From positions 235,609 to 299,608 of the forward strand of contig CAWFEA010000006.1 in NCBI GenBank assembly GCA_963814745.1: a DNA stretch of 64,000 nt. The letters are read 5' to 3'. The translations under genes were made by a program, and so were the position numbers. The DNA comes from CAWBRT01 sp963814745. GTDB taxonomy: Bacteria; Acidobacteriota; Terriglobia; Terriglobales; Acidobacteriaceae. Within the stretch, counting starts at the first letter, position 1; each line of letters starts with the position of its first letter. Shown here in pieces: positions 35,458-47,522 of this stretch. A model generated the notes under the pieces. That model was given only the letters and a program-made list of their open reading frames with translations, was not told the origin of the DNA and ran no database searches.

Positions 35458-36120
35458 ATGACAGTTCATGTACGCCTCGCCAGCGAAAACTTCAGCGTTC
35501 CGCCTGGGCCTCATCGGGAGCCAACTCAACGATTGCAATTGAATCTGCCAGGTAGCTGGTTCCATCGAAAACGGCGTGTACTGTTACCTTGGCTCCGATT
35601 CGAAGATTATCGCGCTCGGGAAGGGCATCAGCTCGGTGGCCGCCGAAAATGCCAAAAAACGGAGCGTGCGCTCAAGCACGGGGAGAACCTGGAAGCCAAG
35701 GTGGCAAGGTTGAACCTGCGCGGCGTCTCGGCCATAAATCGCAATGAGCGCCGGCTGGGTCTCCAGTATTTCCAGCAGGCCTATGCGCTCGACCCAAACA
35801 ACGCCTTTACCCTCAACAACATGGGTTATATCGCTGAGCTGCAAGGTGATCGCGAGACGGCTAGCTTTTTCTACGCCAAGGCCCTGGAAGCCCGTGAATC
35901 GAACACGCGCGTCGCGATGGCGGCCCGGAAAGAGGTAGAGGGGCAGAAACTCGGCATAGTTGCCAGTGTTAGCGATCAGGCGGTCGATGCCGCCGAGCGT
36001 ACCCAGCAGGAGATTCGCCGCCGCCAAGCCACTCCGCCGACCCTTATGCGGCGCGACAATACTCCAGTGTCCGACACGGCCCCGCCGGGGCAGCCGGCGA
36101 CGCCGAACTCTCCGCGTTGA
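35458..36120 (+). pseudogene. TPR protein with uncertain, probably frameshifted N-terminus
   Basis: The reliable part is codons after about 35660: a tetratricopeptide unit AINRNERRLGLQYFQQAYALDPNNAFTLNNMGYIAELQGDRETASFFYAKALEA, followed by a disordered Pro/Thr-rich tail ending at 36120. Upstream, the neighbouring frame carries plausible coding sequence (CYLGSDSKIIALGKGIS, then VAAENAKK) that would join the TPR frame if one A were added to the run AAAAAA near 35655. The true start cannot be fixed; a signal peptide may be lost in the broken part. It converges with thiD. Confidence 0.5.
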
Positions 36121-36154
36121 GCCCTTCCAATTCTTTACCGGGGCGAAGCGAGAA

Positions 36155-37033
36155 TCATGGCCGCCTTTGTAGCGGCCATAAATGATTGATCGGGCCGATG
36201 CCCCGACCTAACGGCTCGGCCGTTTGAATCGCTCGAAAAACGTATTCCTGGGCGCCAACCACCGCTTCAGGCAGCGCGGTGCCAAGGGCCAGGGAACAGG
36301 CCAGCGAGGCGGCAAAGGCGCAGCCGGTGCCATGCGTCGAGCACGATTCAATTCTCCGCGAAGGAAATATCTTAACCTGAAGCTGTCCTTCCGGTCGCCA
36401 TAGGAGCACATCGGCTGGTTTTTCAAGATGCCCGCCGGTGACCACGATTGCCCTGGCGCCTCCGTCCAGCAGCGTCTCTGCGGCGGCAACGGCCGCTCTG
36501 AGCCTCGGTTCCGCGTCCGGGTGCAGATGCCCGGCAGCGACGGGGTTGGCCTTCGGATGCCCGGTCAGCACAGCCACCTCATCCACATTCGGAGTCACGA
36601 CCGAGACAAGCGGCAACATCCGGCGCTTGAGAATATCCACTCCTGCCGGTTCAAGCAGCTCCGCTCCCGAACTTGAACGCACCACCGGGTCTAGAACCAC
36701 GTTTGGCGGGCGCAAGCTTTCAAGAAAATCCACCACCGCTTCCACCACTGCGGCCGAGCCAAGCATGCCAATGCGAACCGCGCTTACGGGGAGGTCCGCC
36801 GCAAGCTCGCGGAGGGTGTCGCGGACGATCTCCGGCTTCACCGCTTCGACGGCCCTAACACCTTGCGTGGTCTGGACCGTCAGGGCGGTTATGCAGGTAG
36901 CTCCATAACAGCCGTGGGCCGCAATCGTCTTGATGTCCGCGGTGATTCCCGCACCTGAGGAGGGATCGAAGCCGGCGATTGAAAGCACCACGGGAGCCGA
37001 TCCGCGATTTTGCCTGTTCACCAACTGAGCCAC
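36155..37033 (-). CDS. thiD: Hydroxymethylpyrimidine/phosphomethylpyrimidine kinase
   Basis: ThiD phosphorylates hydroxymethylpyrimidine twice for thiamine synthesis. The 292-residue ribokinase-fold protein has VVLSIAGFDPSSGAGITADIKT at the start, the substrate segment HGCYGATCITALTVQTTQGV, the DPVVRSSSGAELL loop, and the anion-hole/catalytic stretch CSTHGTGCAFAASLAC with the catalytic Cys/Asp region typical of ThiD. Length is slightly above the usual 265-270 because of the ends. It is a single gene; no thiC or thiE is adjacent. It ends inside a small hairpin shared with the 3' side of the convergent TPR gene. Confidence 0.92.
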   Translation of the reverse strand: MAQLVNRQNRGSAPVVLSIAGFDPSSGAGITADIKTIAAHGCYGATCITALTVQTTQGVRAVEAVKPEIVRDTLRELAADLPVSAVRIGMLGSAAVVEAVVDFLESLRPPNVVLDPVVRSSSGAELLEPAGVDILKRRMLPLVSVVTPNVDEVAVLTGHPKANPVAAGHLHPDAEPRLRAAVAAAETLLDGGARAIVVTGGHLEKPADVLLWRPEGQLQVKIFPSRRIESCSTHGTGCAFAASLACSLALGTALPEAVVGAQEYVFRAIQTAEPLGRGIGPINHLWPLQRRP

Positions 37034-37422
37034 AGATCAACTCCGGCGAAACGATCTCACGGCATTATGCGGCTTCAACCAGCCGCGACTTATAGACCAA
37101 AAGTGGTGTATTCCTGATCCAAACTGGTCCGGCACCTGCAAATAATAAACCCGCGCACCCAACAGCGCCTCAATCTTTCCCATCCATCTTGGAGCCGGCA
37201 TCCGGACAGTTGCTACAAGGGCTTGAAAGAGGGGCGCTTAGCGGCCGAGGGTACCAGCTTTTGCCGGGTAGCAACGAAGGGCGAAAAAGGCGAGTACAAA
37301 TTCAGAGCTTCTCCTTAGACGTTGACCGGCGCCTCTATCGAACTTAGAATAGTAAGATCGTTTGTTGGAGTGACGGGCTGTGCAGCAGTTGAATTTGGGG
37401 AATCTTGAACACGAGGTGAAGG
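37034..37422. other. Intergenic region upstream of rlpA
   Basis: About 390 bases between divergent thiD and rlpA. I looked for a riboswitch, because c-di-AMP riboswitches often precede RlpA-type genes, but could not match the conserved core. No gene or clear promoter is supported. Confidence 0.35.
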
Positions 37423-37902
37423 ATGCGACGAGTACTGACCCAATCGCTGTTGGCTGCTGTTCTAGCCAGCACTTTGGGCGCGGCACCCAGCGTACACGAT
37501 TTCACGCTCAAGCCCCTTAACCCAAAATTCATACAAGCTAAGCCCCAGAAGCCTTATCAGGTGGGCAGAGCGTCGTGGTACGGCGGGCTGTTCAACGGCA
37601 AAGCAACCGCCAGCGGCGAAATCTACGACATGCTTCAGCTCACGGCCGCTCACCCCGATCTCCCCATGGGCAGCTTCGTAAAGGTCACCAATCTCAGCAA
37701 CCTGCGGTCTGTAATTGTCAGAGTCAACGACCGGGGACCAATTACCCCGGGCCGGGTGATTGACCTCTCTTTCAAGGCGGCTGAAACCCTGCAGTTCAAT
37801 CGTAAGGGAACGCAAAAGGTTCGGATTGACATGGTTGACCAAAGGGCCCCGATCCTAACTGCCGCCAATCTACAGCACTACCTCAGGACATCTAGCGAAT
37901 AG
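37423..37902 (+). CDS. rlpA: RlpA-like septal lytic transglycosylase
   Basis: A 159-residue exported double-psi beta-barrel protein that cleaves denuded glycan strands at the division site in known RlpA proteins. It begins with a Sec signal (residues 1-20, ending STLGAA) and contains the family core GRASWYGGLFNGKATASGEIYD, LTAAHPDLPMGSFVKVTNL, VIVRVNDRGPITPGRVIDLSFKAAETL. The Asp in NDRGP and the His in TAAHPDLP are the catalytic-site residues. There is no SPOR domain, so it is the short form. The next gene, a TPR protein, starts 110 bases later. Confidence 0.9.
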   Translation: MRRVLTQSLLAAVLASTLGAAPSVHDFTLKPLNPKFIQAKPQKPYQVGRASWYGGLFNGKATASGEIYDMLQLTAAHPDLPMGSFVKVTNLSNLRSVIVRVNDRGPITPGRVIDLSFKAAETLQFNRKGTQKVRIDMVDQRAPILTAANLQHYLRTSSE

Positions 37903-38012
37903 GGCAAGGGATGAACCCTTTTCCCGGTTCCACCGTGCCGATCACGCAGTTAAAGGCCAAACCATCCTTTCGTCTGCTTTTGAGTTCGAGTAAACTCTAC
38001 TCAGAAGTGACG

Positions 38013-39245
38013 ATGAGGCATTCAGTACGTCGGTTTGGCATCCTGGCGCTCCTGGTCGTGATGATATCTGTTTCCGCGGCTCAGGCTGCGGAACGGAGGG
38101 TTTCCGCAGCCGGGTTTCGTTTCGTTCACCCCAACAGCAATCCGGTCGCGAAGAGGTCTTTCGACGACTTCTATAACCAGGACTATGACCGGGCTATCCG
38201 GGGGTTCGAGAGCCTTGTAAAAGAGCACCCGGACGATCCCTTCGCCACCAACTACCTGCTCTCCGCCGTGCTGTTCAAGGAGTTGTACCGCATAGGGGCG
38301 CTGGACACGGAAAGCTACGCCAACAACAGTTTCATGAATCGCCGGGCGTCGCGCCCATTGGACCCCGCCGCCAGCACGCGAATTCTGGAGTTGGCTCGGC
38401 GTTCCGAAACCCAGGCCAATCGCCTGCTCGCCGAGAATCCGGACGATGTTGACGCGCTTTACGCCAGGGGCACTTCCCGCGCCCTGTTATGCACCTACAT
38501 GGGCATGGGCGAAAAGGCCTGGCTCAGCGGGCTGCGCGCTGCCATCGGCGCCCGCCGCGACCATGAGCGAGTTCTAGAGTTAGACCCCGATTACGTTGAC
38601 GCCAAGATGGTGGTCGGGGTGCACAACTACGTGATTGGCAGTCTGAGCTGGCCGGTAAGGGTGTCGGCTTCGATTGTCGGTATCGGCGGCAACAAAAAGA
38701 AGGGGCTGAACATGTTGCGGCAGTTGGCGAACGCCGGCTCGCTGTCCAGTCCGGACGCGAAGATTGCGCTGGCGTTGTTCCTGCGCCGGGAACAGGCCTA
38801 CGATGAGGCGCTTCGGCTGGTCCAAGGCATGAGCGCCGCCTATCCTCGAAGCTGCCTGATTGCCCTTGAATATGCCCATCTGCTGGCGGCCGCGGGCCGC
38901 GGACCGGAATCGATTGCCGCCTATCGCCAGATCCTGACTAACTATAAAGAGAAGAAATATCCCCTTCCCGAGCCGGCCGTCGCCGCCTTCTTCCTGGGAA
39001 ACGCCCTCCGCGGGCAGCGCCGCTTTGAGGAAGCGGCCGAGGCATACGACTCGGTGGGAAGCTATCCGGGGGCCAGTCGCGAGCTGATCGAACGCTCCCT
39101 GCTCGCCGCGGGCGAGATGTACGATACCCTCCAGGAGCACGATTTGGCGGTTAAGCGTTACCAGGACGTGCTCCAGGCCGGCAACAACCCCGGGGCGGTC
39201 GAGACTGCCCGCCGGCACCTGCGCGAGCCTTACCAAGACCGGTAA
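38013..39245 (+). CDS. Secreted TPR-repeat protein
   Basis: A 410-residue periplasmic or outer-membrane-associated protein. I chose ATG 38013 because it starts a signal peptide (RHSVRRFGILALLVVMISVSAAQA); the longer frame from 37911 has no such feature. The mature protein has helical tetratricopeptide-like repeats: NQDYDRAIRGFESLVKEHPDDPFATNYL, AENPDDVDALYARGTSRALL, REQAYDEALRLVQGMSAAYP and EEAAEAYDSVGSYPGASRELIE. TPR arrays serve as protein-binding scaffolds; the partner is unknown. The region after rlpA on the same strand may be one operon. Confidence 0.75.
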   Translation: MRHSVRRFGILALLVVMISVSAAQAAERRVSAAGFRFVHPNSNPVAKRSFDDFYNQDYDRAIRGFESLVKEHPDDPFATNYLLSAVLFKELYRIGALDTESYANNSFMNRRASRPLDPAASTRILELARRSETQANRLLAENPDDVDALYARGTSRALLCTYMGMGEKAWLSGLRAAIGARRDHERVLELDPDYVDAKMVVGVHNYVIGSLSWPVRVSASIVGIGGNKKKGLNMLRQLANAGSLSSPDAKIALALFLRREQAYDEALRLVQGMSAAYPRSCLIALEYAHLLAAAGRGPESIAAYRQILTNYKEKKYPLPEPAVAAFFLGNALRGQRRFEEAAEAYDSVGSYPGASRELIERSLLAAGEMYDTLQEHDLAVKRYQDVLQAGNNPGAVETARRHLREPYQDR

Positions 39246-39277
39246 GCAAACGTCCTGCGCCGACGATGCCAAGGCGG

Positions 39278-39307
39278 AAAAAGAAAAGGCCCGCGTCGAT
39301 GCGGGCC
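39278..39307 (-). terminator. Rho-independent terminator of the S41 protease gene
   Basis: Read on the minus strand, GGCCCGC and GCGGGCC form a perfect 7-bp stem with a 6-base loop, followed by TTTTCTTTTT. It lies 48 bases after the protease stop and could also limit read-through from the convergent TPR gene. Confidence 0.65.
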
Positions 39308-39354
39308 CGATGGTAGCGAAATCGCCGGTTTGTCACCCAGCCGGGGCCCCGGAA

Positions 39355-40955
39355 TCAGCGAGTACCCAGTTTGGCGGCAGAGCGCTCGGCGATGATTTTG
39401 CTGGCATTGTCGGCCAACTGCTTGGCTTGCGGCAGCAGATCCAGCGCTTTTGCACTTCGGGTCGGATTCGGCATGCACCCTCATACCTTCCTGCTGGCCG
39501 AACTCGTTGATGAACAGCTCGGCCTTGATGTTGGAGTGAACCCAGTCAATGTTCTCGGCCAGGTCGGCTTCGGTGAAGGGGATCTTCTCATCGTCGAGGA
39601 ACTTGCGGAACTCCTGCATCACAGCGTCATCCACTTTGAAACCCTTGCAACCTTGTGGATTGCATGTAGTGCTTGGAGAAGTTGAAGAAAGCGTACTTCT
39701 CCAGCAGCGTGTCCTGGAATTGTTGGTCTTGGGTAGGGAATCTTTACGTCCGGCGTGATGCCGCCGCCGCCGTAAACCGTGCGGCCGCTGTCGGTCATCT
39801 TGACTTCATGATTGTCGACCGAGTGTCTCGGCTGTTGCCGTCGCGGTCGTTGTAGTAGTAGTCGTAAAGCGAGACCCCGGTGTAGTCGCGCTGGATCAGC
39901 CGGCCGCTGGGCGTGTAGTACTTGGCGGTGGTCAGCGCCAGGCCGGTGTTTTCCGACAGCGGATAGACGGTCTGCACCAGACCCTTGCCGAAGGTGGTTT
40001 CGCCCGGCGATCAGGCCGCGATCGTGATCCTGAATGGCGCCGGCGACAATCTCGGCCGCCGAGGCGGTGCCGCGGTTCACCAGCACCACGAGCGGATAAT
40101 CCTTGCCGCCGTTGCCGTGCGTCGCCTTGTAAACCTTTTCCGGTGAAGCGCGGCCGTGATGGGAGACGATCACCTGTCCCTTTTCAGGAACTGATCGGCC
40201 ACGCCCACGCCTTCGCTCAGCAAGCCGCCGGGATTCTGCCGAAGGTCGAGAATCAGGCCGTTGAGATCTCCCATCTCGTCCAGCGCCTCGCCGACTTCCT
40301 GTTCGGTCGTCTCCTGGAAGCCGGAGATATGGATATAGCCGATGCCGGGACGAATCAGGAAATGCACGTCGACGCTGTAGCGCGGAATCTCGTCGCGTAC
40401 GACGGTAAAATCCAGCGGCTTGTCGGAGCCCTCGCGCAGCACGGTGATCTTCACGGTGGTGCCCTTGGGGCCTTTCAGCAGTTCGGCCACATCGCTGGTG
40501 CTCATGTTGTCGGTGGGCTTGCCGTCGACGGCGATGATAATGTCGCCCGGACGGATGCCCGCGCGATAAGCCGGCGCGCCCGCAAACGGCGCAATCACGA
40601 TGACTTTGTTGTTGCGCGGGCCCACCTGCATGCCGACGCCGTAATACTTGCCGCTCTGCTCCTCGCGCAGCAGGGCATACGACTTCGGATCGAAGAAGTT
40701 GGAGTGGGGATCGAGCACGCGCAACATGCCCGGAATGGCGCCGTTATAAATGGCCTTGTCCGGATTGACCGGCTCGGCATAGTTCTTTTCAATGACATCG
40801 TAAACCTGAGTGAACGAGCGCAAACTATCGCGCACGTCACTGTCGTCGGAGGGCGAGGCGTTTCCGATGCGCTGTCCGAAGACCACACCCAGACAGCCAC
40901 AGAGCAAAATCACCAGAAACACTACAAAGAGGGAGCGACGGGAACCACCGGCCAT
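39355..40955 (-). pseudogene. S41 family C-terminal processing protease (CtpA-like), several frameshifts
   Basis: A periplasmic serine protease that trims C-termini of exported proteins in known Ctp/Tsp enzymes. From ATG 40955 it has an N-terminal membrane helix (SLFVVFLVILLCGCLGVVFG), a tail-binding region, a PDZ domain (GVGMQVGPRNNKVIVIAPFAGAPAYRAGIRPGDIIIAVDG) and the S41 core with DLRQNPGG. Then the frame breaks near 40170, 40015, 39850, 39730 and 39630-39460. The other frames hold the catalytic Ser segment VNRGTASAAEIVAGA, the Lys segment FGKGLVQT (after removing one G near 40015), TPSGRLIQRDYTG and a C-terminal end AERSAAKLGTR. When joined it is about 530 residues and looks complete. 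Confidence 0.82.
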
Positions 40956-41198
40956 ATTTTCCTTCGCTGCTGAGCGGCGGCATCAGCAAGAGATTGCGCC
41001 CAGCAGCCGTGAAGATTCTTCAAAGTATAGCACGTTCAGGCCCACCAAAAATTGGGGCCAAACGTCCGCAAGCACTAGCAAGTCAGATGCGAGTGGCTGT
41101 TTCCCGGGTGCGGAGAAGACGGGGTATTTCTCTCTACCGGCGTCAAAAAATGACGGCTTTCATTGCTGCCGGGGGATTTGGAGAAGTATCATACAGCC

Positions 41199-41684
41199 AT
41201 GAATCTCGGAATGCCGGAAATGCTTTTTATCCTTCTGCTCGCCCTATTGCTGTTTGGGCCAAAGAAGTTGCCCCAGATAAGCCGCGAGCTGGGTAAGGCA
41301 TTGAACGAGTTCAAGCGCGCCAGCAACGAGTTCAAGAACCAGCTCGAAACCGAAATCGCACAGGTGGAGGCCGCCGAGCACGAAAAGAGAGTTTCAACCC
41401 CGGTCAGCGAGGAGATTCCGACCGCCCCATCAACCGCCGGTACGGCCTTTGCCGGGGACAGGGCTGGGGAAATCAGCGAGCCGCGGATTCTCCCGCCCTC
41501 CGCGCCGGTCGTTGCCACCACCGTCGGGTATGCTGTAGAGGCGGACCCGTCTCCAGCCAAGCCGCCAGCCGCTGACTCGGCCCATGATTCTGATCTGGCC
41601 CCGTCGAATCCGGCAGCCGCGCGGGTCGAGAACACCGGCTCGGCCGATTTCAATAAGGTCCCATTAAGAGAGTCCAATGCCTGA
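41199..41684 (+). CDS. tatA: Sec-independent translocase subunit TatA/TatB
   Basis: The pore-forming or TatB-like subunit of twin-arginine export. The 161-residue protein starts at ATG 41199 with the family helix MPEMLFILLLALLLFGPKKLPQISRELGKALNEF, the FGPKKLP hinge and an amphipathic helix. The tail is long and low complexity (Pro/Ala/Ser-rich, residues about 60-160), longer than a typical 60-100 residue TatA, so TatB is equally possible. It overlaps tatC by eight bases. Confidence 0.88.
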   Translation: MNLGMPEMLFILLLALLLFGPKKLPQISRELGKALNEFKRASNEFKNQLETEIAQVEAAEHEKRVSTPVSEEIPTAPSTAGTAFAGDRAGEISEPRILPPSAPVVATTVGYAVEADPSPAKPPAADSAHDSDLAPSNPAAARVENTGSADFNKVPLRESNA

Positions 41685-42483
41685 TTTGGCGTCTCCTTCT
41701 TCTGAAAGTACCCGCAAGGAAGAATCTTTGCCGTCGATGGGTTTTCTCGATCATCTCGAGGAGTTGCGGCGCCGTATCATTTGGAGCATCGTTTACATCG
41801 TCGGAGGCTTTTCCGTCTGCTACTGGTTCCACGAAGAGATTTATACGGTAATGCAGAAGCCGATTTTCGAGGCGCTGAAGGCGCACAGACTGGAACAGAA
41901 GCTGGTCTATCTGAACCCGACCGAGCCCTTCAACATGTACTTGAAGATGGCTTTCATCGGCGGAATCTTCGTCGCTTCGCCATTCATTCTGTACCAGGTC
42001 TGGTTGTTCATTGCGCCTGGGCTCTACCGGCGGGAGCGGCGTTACGTGGCGCCGTTTCTGTTTTCCACTGTGGGCTTGTTCGTCGCCGGCGGAGTCTTCG
42101 GCTACAAACTGGTCTATCCGGCAGCGCTCGATTTCCTGATCGGTTATGGCTTGCAGTTCTCGCCGATGATCACCATCAGCGAGTACACCAACTTGTTCTT
42201 GACCATCATTCTCGGCCTCGGGATCGTCTTCGAGATGCCGATCCTGGTGTTCTTTCTGGCCCTGATGGGGGTGATCAGCGCCGGCTGGATGTGGCGCAAC
42301 TTCCGCTATTCGATTCTGGCGATCTTCATCATCGCCGCCATCATCACGCCGACCACCGACATCATGAACATGTGCATCTTTGCGGCGCCCATGATTGTGC
42401 TCTATCTGGGCAGCATAGGGGTTGCGTACCTGGTTCATCCCTCCCGGCGAAACCGGAAGAAAAAGAAAGCGCTCGAAGAATGA
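41677..42483 (+). CDS. tatC: Twin-arginine translocase subunit TatC
   Basis: The multispanning receptor for twin-arginine signal peptides. The 268-residue protein begins with an acidic, cytoplasmic N-terminus and the conserved SMGFLDHLEELRRRIIWSIV (the signal-peptide binding Glu-Leu-Arg-Arg), followed by six hydrophobic segments, including EPFNMYLKMAFIGGIFVASPFILYQVW and FETPILVFF-like FEMPILVFF. It overlaps tatA at the start and overlaps the M28 gene at its end (ATGA), so the three genes are translationally coupled. Confidence 0.93.
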   Translation: MPDLASPSSESTRKEESLPSMGFLDHLEELRRRIIWSIVYIVGGFSVCYWFHEEIYTVMQKPIFEALKAHRLEQKLVYLNPTEPFNMYLKMAFIGGIFVASPFILYQVWLFIAPGLYRRERRYVAPFLFSTVGLFVAGGVFGYKLVYPAALDFLIGYGLQFSPMITISEYTNLFLTIILGLGIVFEMPILVFFLALMGVISAGWMWRNFRYSILAIFIIAAIITPTTDIMNMCIFAAPMIVLYLGSIGVAYLVHPSRRNRKKKKALEE

Positions 42484-43499
42484 CAAAGCGGTCGAGGCCG
42501 CGTTCTTTCGGCTGGCTGGTGGTCTGGCTTGCTCTGGTGTTAGTTGGCGGATGCAAGCACGACGGACAGAGCCAGGAGCGGGTGGTGCTGGGCAATGTTC
42601 CCTCGGGTGGATCGACTTCCGCCCACTGGCAGCCGGTTGCCGCCGACTTCGTCGTTCCCAAAGACGCCGCGCCCGCGCCTCGCGTGGATGGCGAGCGAGC
42701 CATGCAGTATGTTCGCGAAACCGTGGGGTTCGGCTGGCGCCCGATCGGCAGCCCCGCGCACCACAAGCTCGAAGCCTTTATCCACCAGAAGCTCGCGGCC
42801 GCTCACGTTACGGTTGACGATGACGCCTTCGTCGCCAATACCCCCGCCGGTTCGTATCCCATACGGAACATCGTTGCCAAATTTCCGGGCAAGAAAGACG
42901 GCATCATCGTCATCGCCGGCCACTACGACACCAACCTGCCCTTGCCTAAAACCTACGTCGGCGCCAATGACGGCGGCTCCAGCACGGGCCTGCTGCTGGA
43001 GCTGGCGGATGTCCTGCGGGGCAGGCAACTGGAAGGCTACAGCGTATGGCTGGCGTGGCTGGACGGCGAAGAGGCTACGGTAAGCTGGACCGACACCGAC
43101 AGCCTTTACGGAAGCCGGCATCTAGCCGAGCTCTGGCAACGGGATGGCACGGCGAAAAAGATCAAAGCGTTCTTGCTGCTCGACATGGTGGGAGACGCCG
43201 ACCTGAATATCGATCGCGATGTCAACTCGACCGTCTGGCTGGAAGATGTGGTGCGGGACGCGGCCACCCGGCTGGGCTATCAGTCACACTTCTTTGCCCG
43301 GAAGCTTGCCGTGGAAGACGATCACATCCCGTTCGCCAAAATCGGTGTGCCGGTGGCCGATCTGATCGATTTCGATTATGGCTACGAGAATGTGTTCTGG
43401 CACACGCCGCAGGACACGCTCGACAAGCTCAGTCCCAACAGCCTCGAAATCGTAGGCGATACGGTGCTGGAGACCATCCGGGCACTCGACGCGCACTGA
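42480..43499 (+). CDS. M28-family peptidase or glutaminyl-cyclase-like lipoprotein
   Basis: A 339-residue zinc metalloenzyme starting at ATG 42480, inside an ATGA overlap with tatC. The N-terminus is a lipoprotein signal with lipobox LVGGC at residues 21-25. The M28 metal ligands are visible: HYDT, GANDGGSSTG, the Glu pair in WLDGEEA, the Asp in LLDMVGDADLNID, and the last His in FWHTPQDT. The segments DDHIPFAKIGVPVADLIDFDYGYENVFWH match the glutaminyl-peptide cyclotransferase branch better than classical aminopeptidases. Its location in the Tat operon may be coincidental; its signal does not show a twin-arginine motif. Confidence 0.82.
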   Translation: MTKRSRPRSFGWLVVWLALVLVGGCKHDGQSQERVVLGNVPSGGSTSAHWQPVAADFVVPKDAAPAPRVDGERAMQYVRETVGFGWRPIGSPAHHKLEAFIHQKLAAAHVTVDDDAFVANTPAGSYPIRNIVAKFPGKKDGIIVIAGHYDTNLPLPKTYVGANDGGSSTGLLLELADVLRGRQLEGYSVWLAWLDGEEATVSWTDTDSLYGSRHLAELWQRDGTAKKIKAFLLLDMVGDADLNIDRDVNSTVWLEDVVRDAATRLGYQSHFFARKLAVEDDHIPFAKIGVPVADLIDFDYGYENVFWHTPQDTLDKLSPNSLEIVGDTVLETIRALDAH

Positions 43500-43605
43500 A
43501 TCATTTCAGATTGAAGATTGAAGATTGCAGATTTCAGATTTCACGGGCTGGCTGTTGGCCACACCCCTACTCTCCTCTATGATGCCCCGTATCTGCCGCA
43601 ATTAG

Positions 43606-43737
43606 CAGATGTGGGCGGGAGGCCACCCTTTCTGAATCAAATCTGAATCAAGGCGGGTGCCCTACCCTTGCGCCGTGATTTTCGGCGCAGGGTGGGGCTT
43701 CTGACTGTGTTCGATGTATAGGGAAGACCCACATCTG
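43606..43737. repeat. Nested palindromic repeat element
   Basis: Outer arms CAGATGTGGG (43606-43615) and CCCACATCTG (43728-43737) enclose an inner near-perfect inverted repeat of 16-17 bases, GCCCTACCCTTGCGCCG (43659-43675) with CGGCGCAGGGTGGGGC (43683-43698). There is no gene in 43500-44138, which also contains the short repeats AGATTGAAGATTG near 43510. It is probably a dispersed acidobacterial palindromic repeat; transposon derivation is possible. Confidence 0.55.
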
Positions 43738-44138
43738 TCGCAAAAGCGCGGCCCTGGCAACCGTGGCTGGTGTGCTGGCAATCTCGGTGACACTCTCGCT
43801 CGCATTCCCCGAAAGGCGGGGGACGTGGAATAGGACGAGTTGCTGGACGGCAGGTCTGGCCGCGCAAAAACGATAGGGCCGGATATTTCGCCGATCGTCT
43901 TCCGGCATTTGCCGAAACGAGGCGAATTAAACTAGAATCCGCCCGACCCGTTTTTCTGTCCGCGGAGATCCGCACGCCACGGCAGGACGGGAGGGTCGGG
44001 ACCGGAGGAAGCATCAGGCGTGCGCACCAGGCCCGGATGCCGGGGCTATGTTCATAATTCTTAACCTTTTATTTCCAGTTGAAACCAAACCCGGTCAGCC
44101 GACATCAAAAGTTGAGTATGATTGACTCAAGGAGTGTT

Positions 44139-46571
<2,433 letters not shown>

Positions 46572-46632
46572 CCGGCGCCAGACGGCAAACCAGCCGCGCC
46601 TGGCACCGCCGGTTCGACGTTGAGAAATGACG

Positions 46633-46660
46633 AGCCCTATCCCCGCCGGGATAGGGCTTT
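46633..46660 (+). terminator. Hairpin after lon, probable terminator
   Basis: A 10-bp perfect stem AGCCCTATCC/GGATAGGGCT with loop CCGCCG is followed by only TT before GG, so the T-tract is weak. It lies 62 bases after lon and before the moaDE start. Confidence 0.5.
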
Positions 46661-46696
46661 GGTCTGGCGGCCGCAGGATTCTGCTATGCTTCGTGG

Positions 46697-47459
46697 ATGC
46701 GCGTGCGGGTGGTTTTTTTCGGCATTCTCAAGGACATTGTGGGAAGCTCCGAAGCGGAGTTGGAGTTGCCGGCGGGAGCGACTGCGGGGGATCTCTGGGC
46801 GGCGCTGCAGGCGCAAACTGCCCGGGCTCGCCCGCTTCGAGAAATCAGTGGCGGTGGCGGTGAATCAACAATACTCGAAGCCGGAAGCGCTGCTCCATGA
46901 GGGCGACGAGGTGGCGCTGCTTCCGCCGGTAAGCGGTGGCAGCGGCCCCAAGCCTGCCCCTAAGACTGCAATGACCGGCGCCCACTGCCAATTGCAGCAT
47001 GCGCCCATCGACTCGGCTACGGTCATCCGCAATATCCGGCGGGGCGAGGATGGAGCGGTCGTGGTCTTCGACGGCACGGTGCGCAACCACAGTCGCGGAC
47101 GCCGCACCCTATACCTGGAGTACGAGGCTTACGAGAAGATGGCGCTGGATGCCCTGGAAGCGCTGGCCACGGAGGCTAAGACGCGCTTTGAAGTGCGTGA
47201 CTGCGCAATCGTACATCGCCTGGGACGGCTGGAAATTGGCGAAAGCAGCGTGCTTATTGTGGTTGCCTCGGCTCACCGGGCGGCGGCTTTCGAAGCCTGC
47301 CGCTGGATCATTGACACCCTGAAGCGGACTGTGCCGATCTGGAAAAAAGAGCATTTTGCTGATGGCGCGGTATGGGCCGATGGCGATCCTTTTCCGCCCA
47401 GCGTGCGGACGCTGCCGGGCAGCCGAAGCCGCGCCGGGCGAGAGCGCAAAGCCGGATGA
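46697..47459 (+). pseudogene. Fused molybdopterin synthase MoaD-MoaE, one frameshift
   Basis: Molybdopterin synthase adds the dithiolene sulfurs to precursor Z. The MoaD part starts at ATG 46697: MRVRVVFFGILKDIVGSSEA, and needs deletion of one A from AAA at 46815-46817 to continue QLPGLARFEKSVAVAVNQQYSK to VALLPPVSGG. After the Gly-Gly, a short linker leads to MoaE: VVFDGTVRNHSRGRRTLYLEYEAYEKMALDAL, HRLGRLEIGESSVLIVVASAHRAAAF and the catalytic Lys region WKKEHF. Free MoaD needs a C-terminal Gly-Gly for its thiocarboxylate; in the fusion it is internal, so processing would be required, as reported for mycobacterial MoaX. Corrected length is about 254 residues. Confidence 0.82.
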
Positions 47460-47522
47460 TACCCGGGAAGCGGAATTCAGAAAACCGGCAAACTCGTGAG
47501 GCGGGGTGGGGTTAGACCGGTC

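Noticed and set aside
36157..36179. Perfect 8-bp hairpin ATGGCCGC/GCGGCCAT between the TPR gene and thiD
   Set aside because: It has no T-tract on either strand and overlaps the thiD stop codon, so I do not call it a terminator.
37200..37420. Possible c-di-AMP riboswitch upstream of rlpA
   Set aside because: This class often precedes RlpA-type genes, so I searched for its conserved core, but only a loose resemblance near 37245-37290 was seen.
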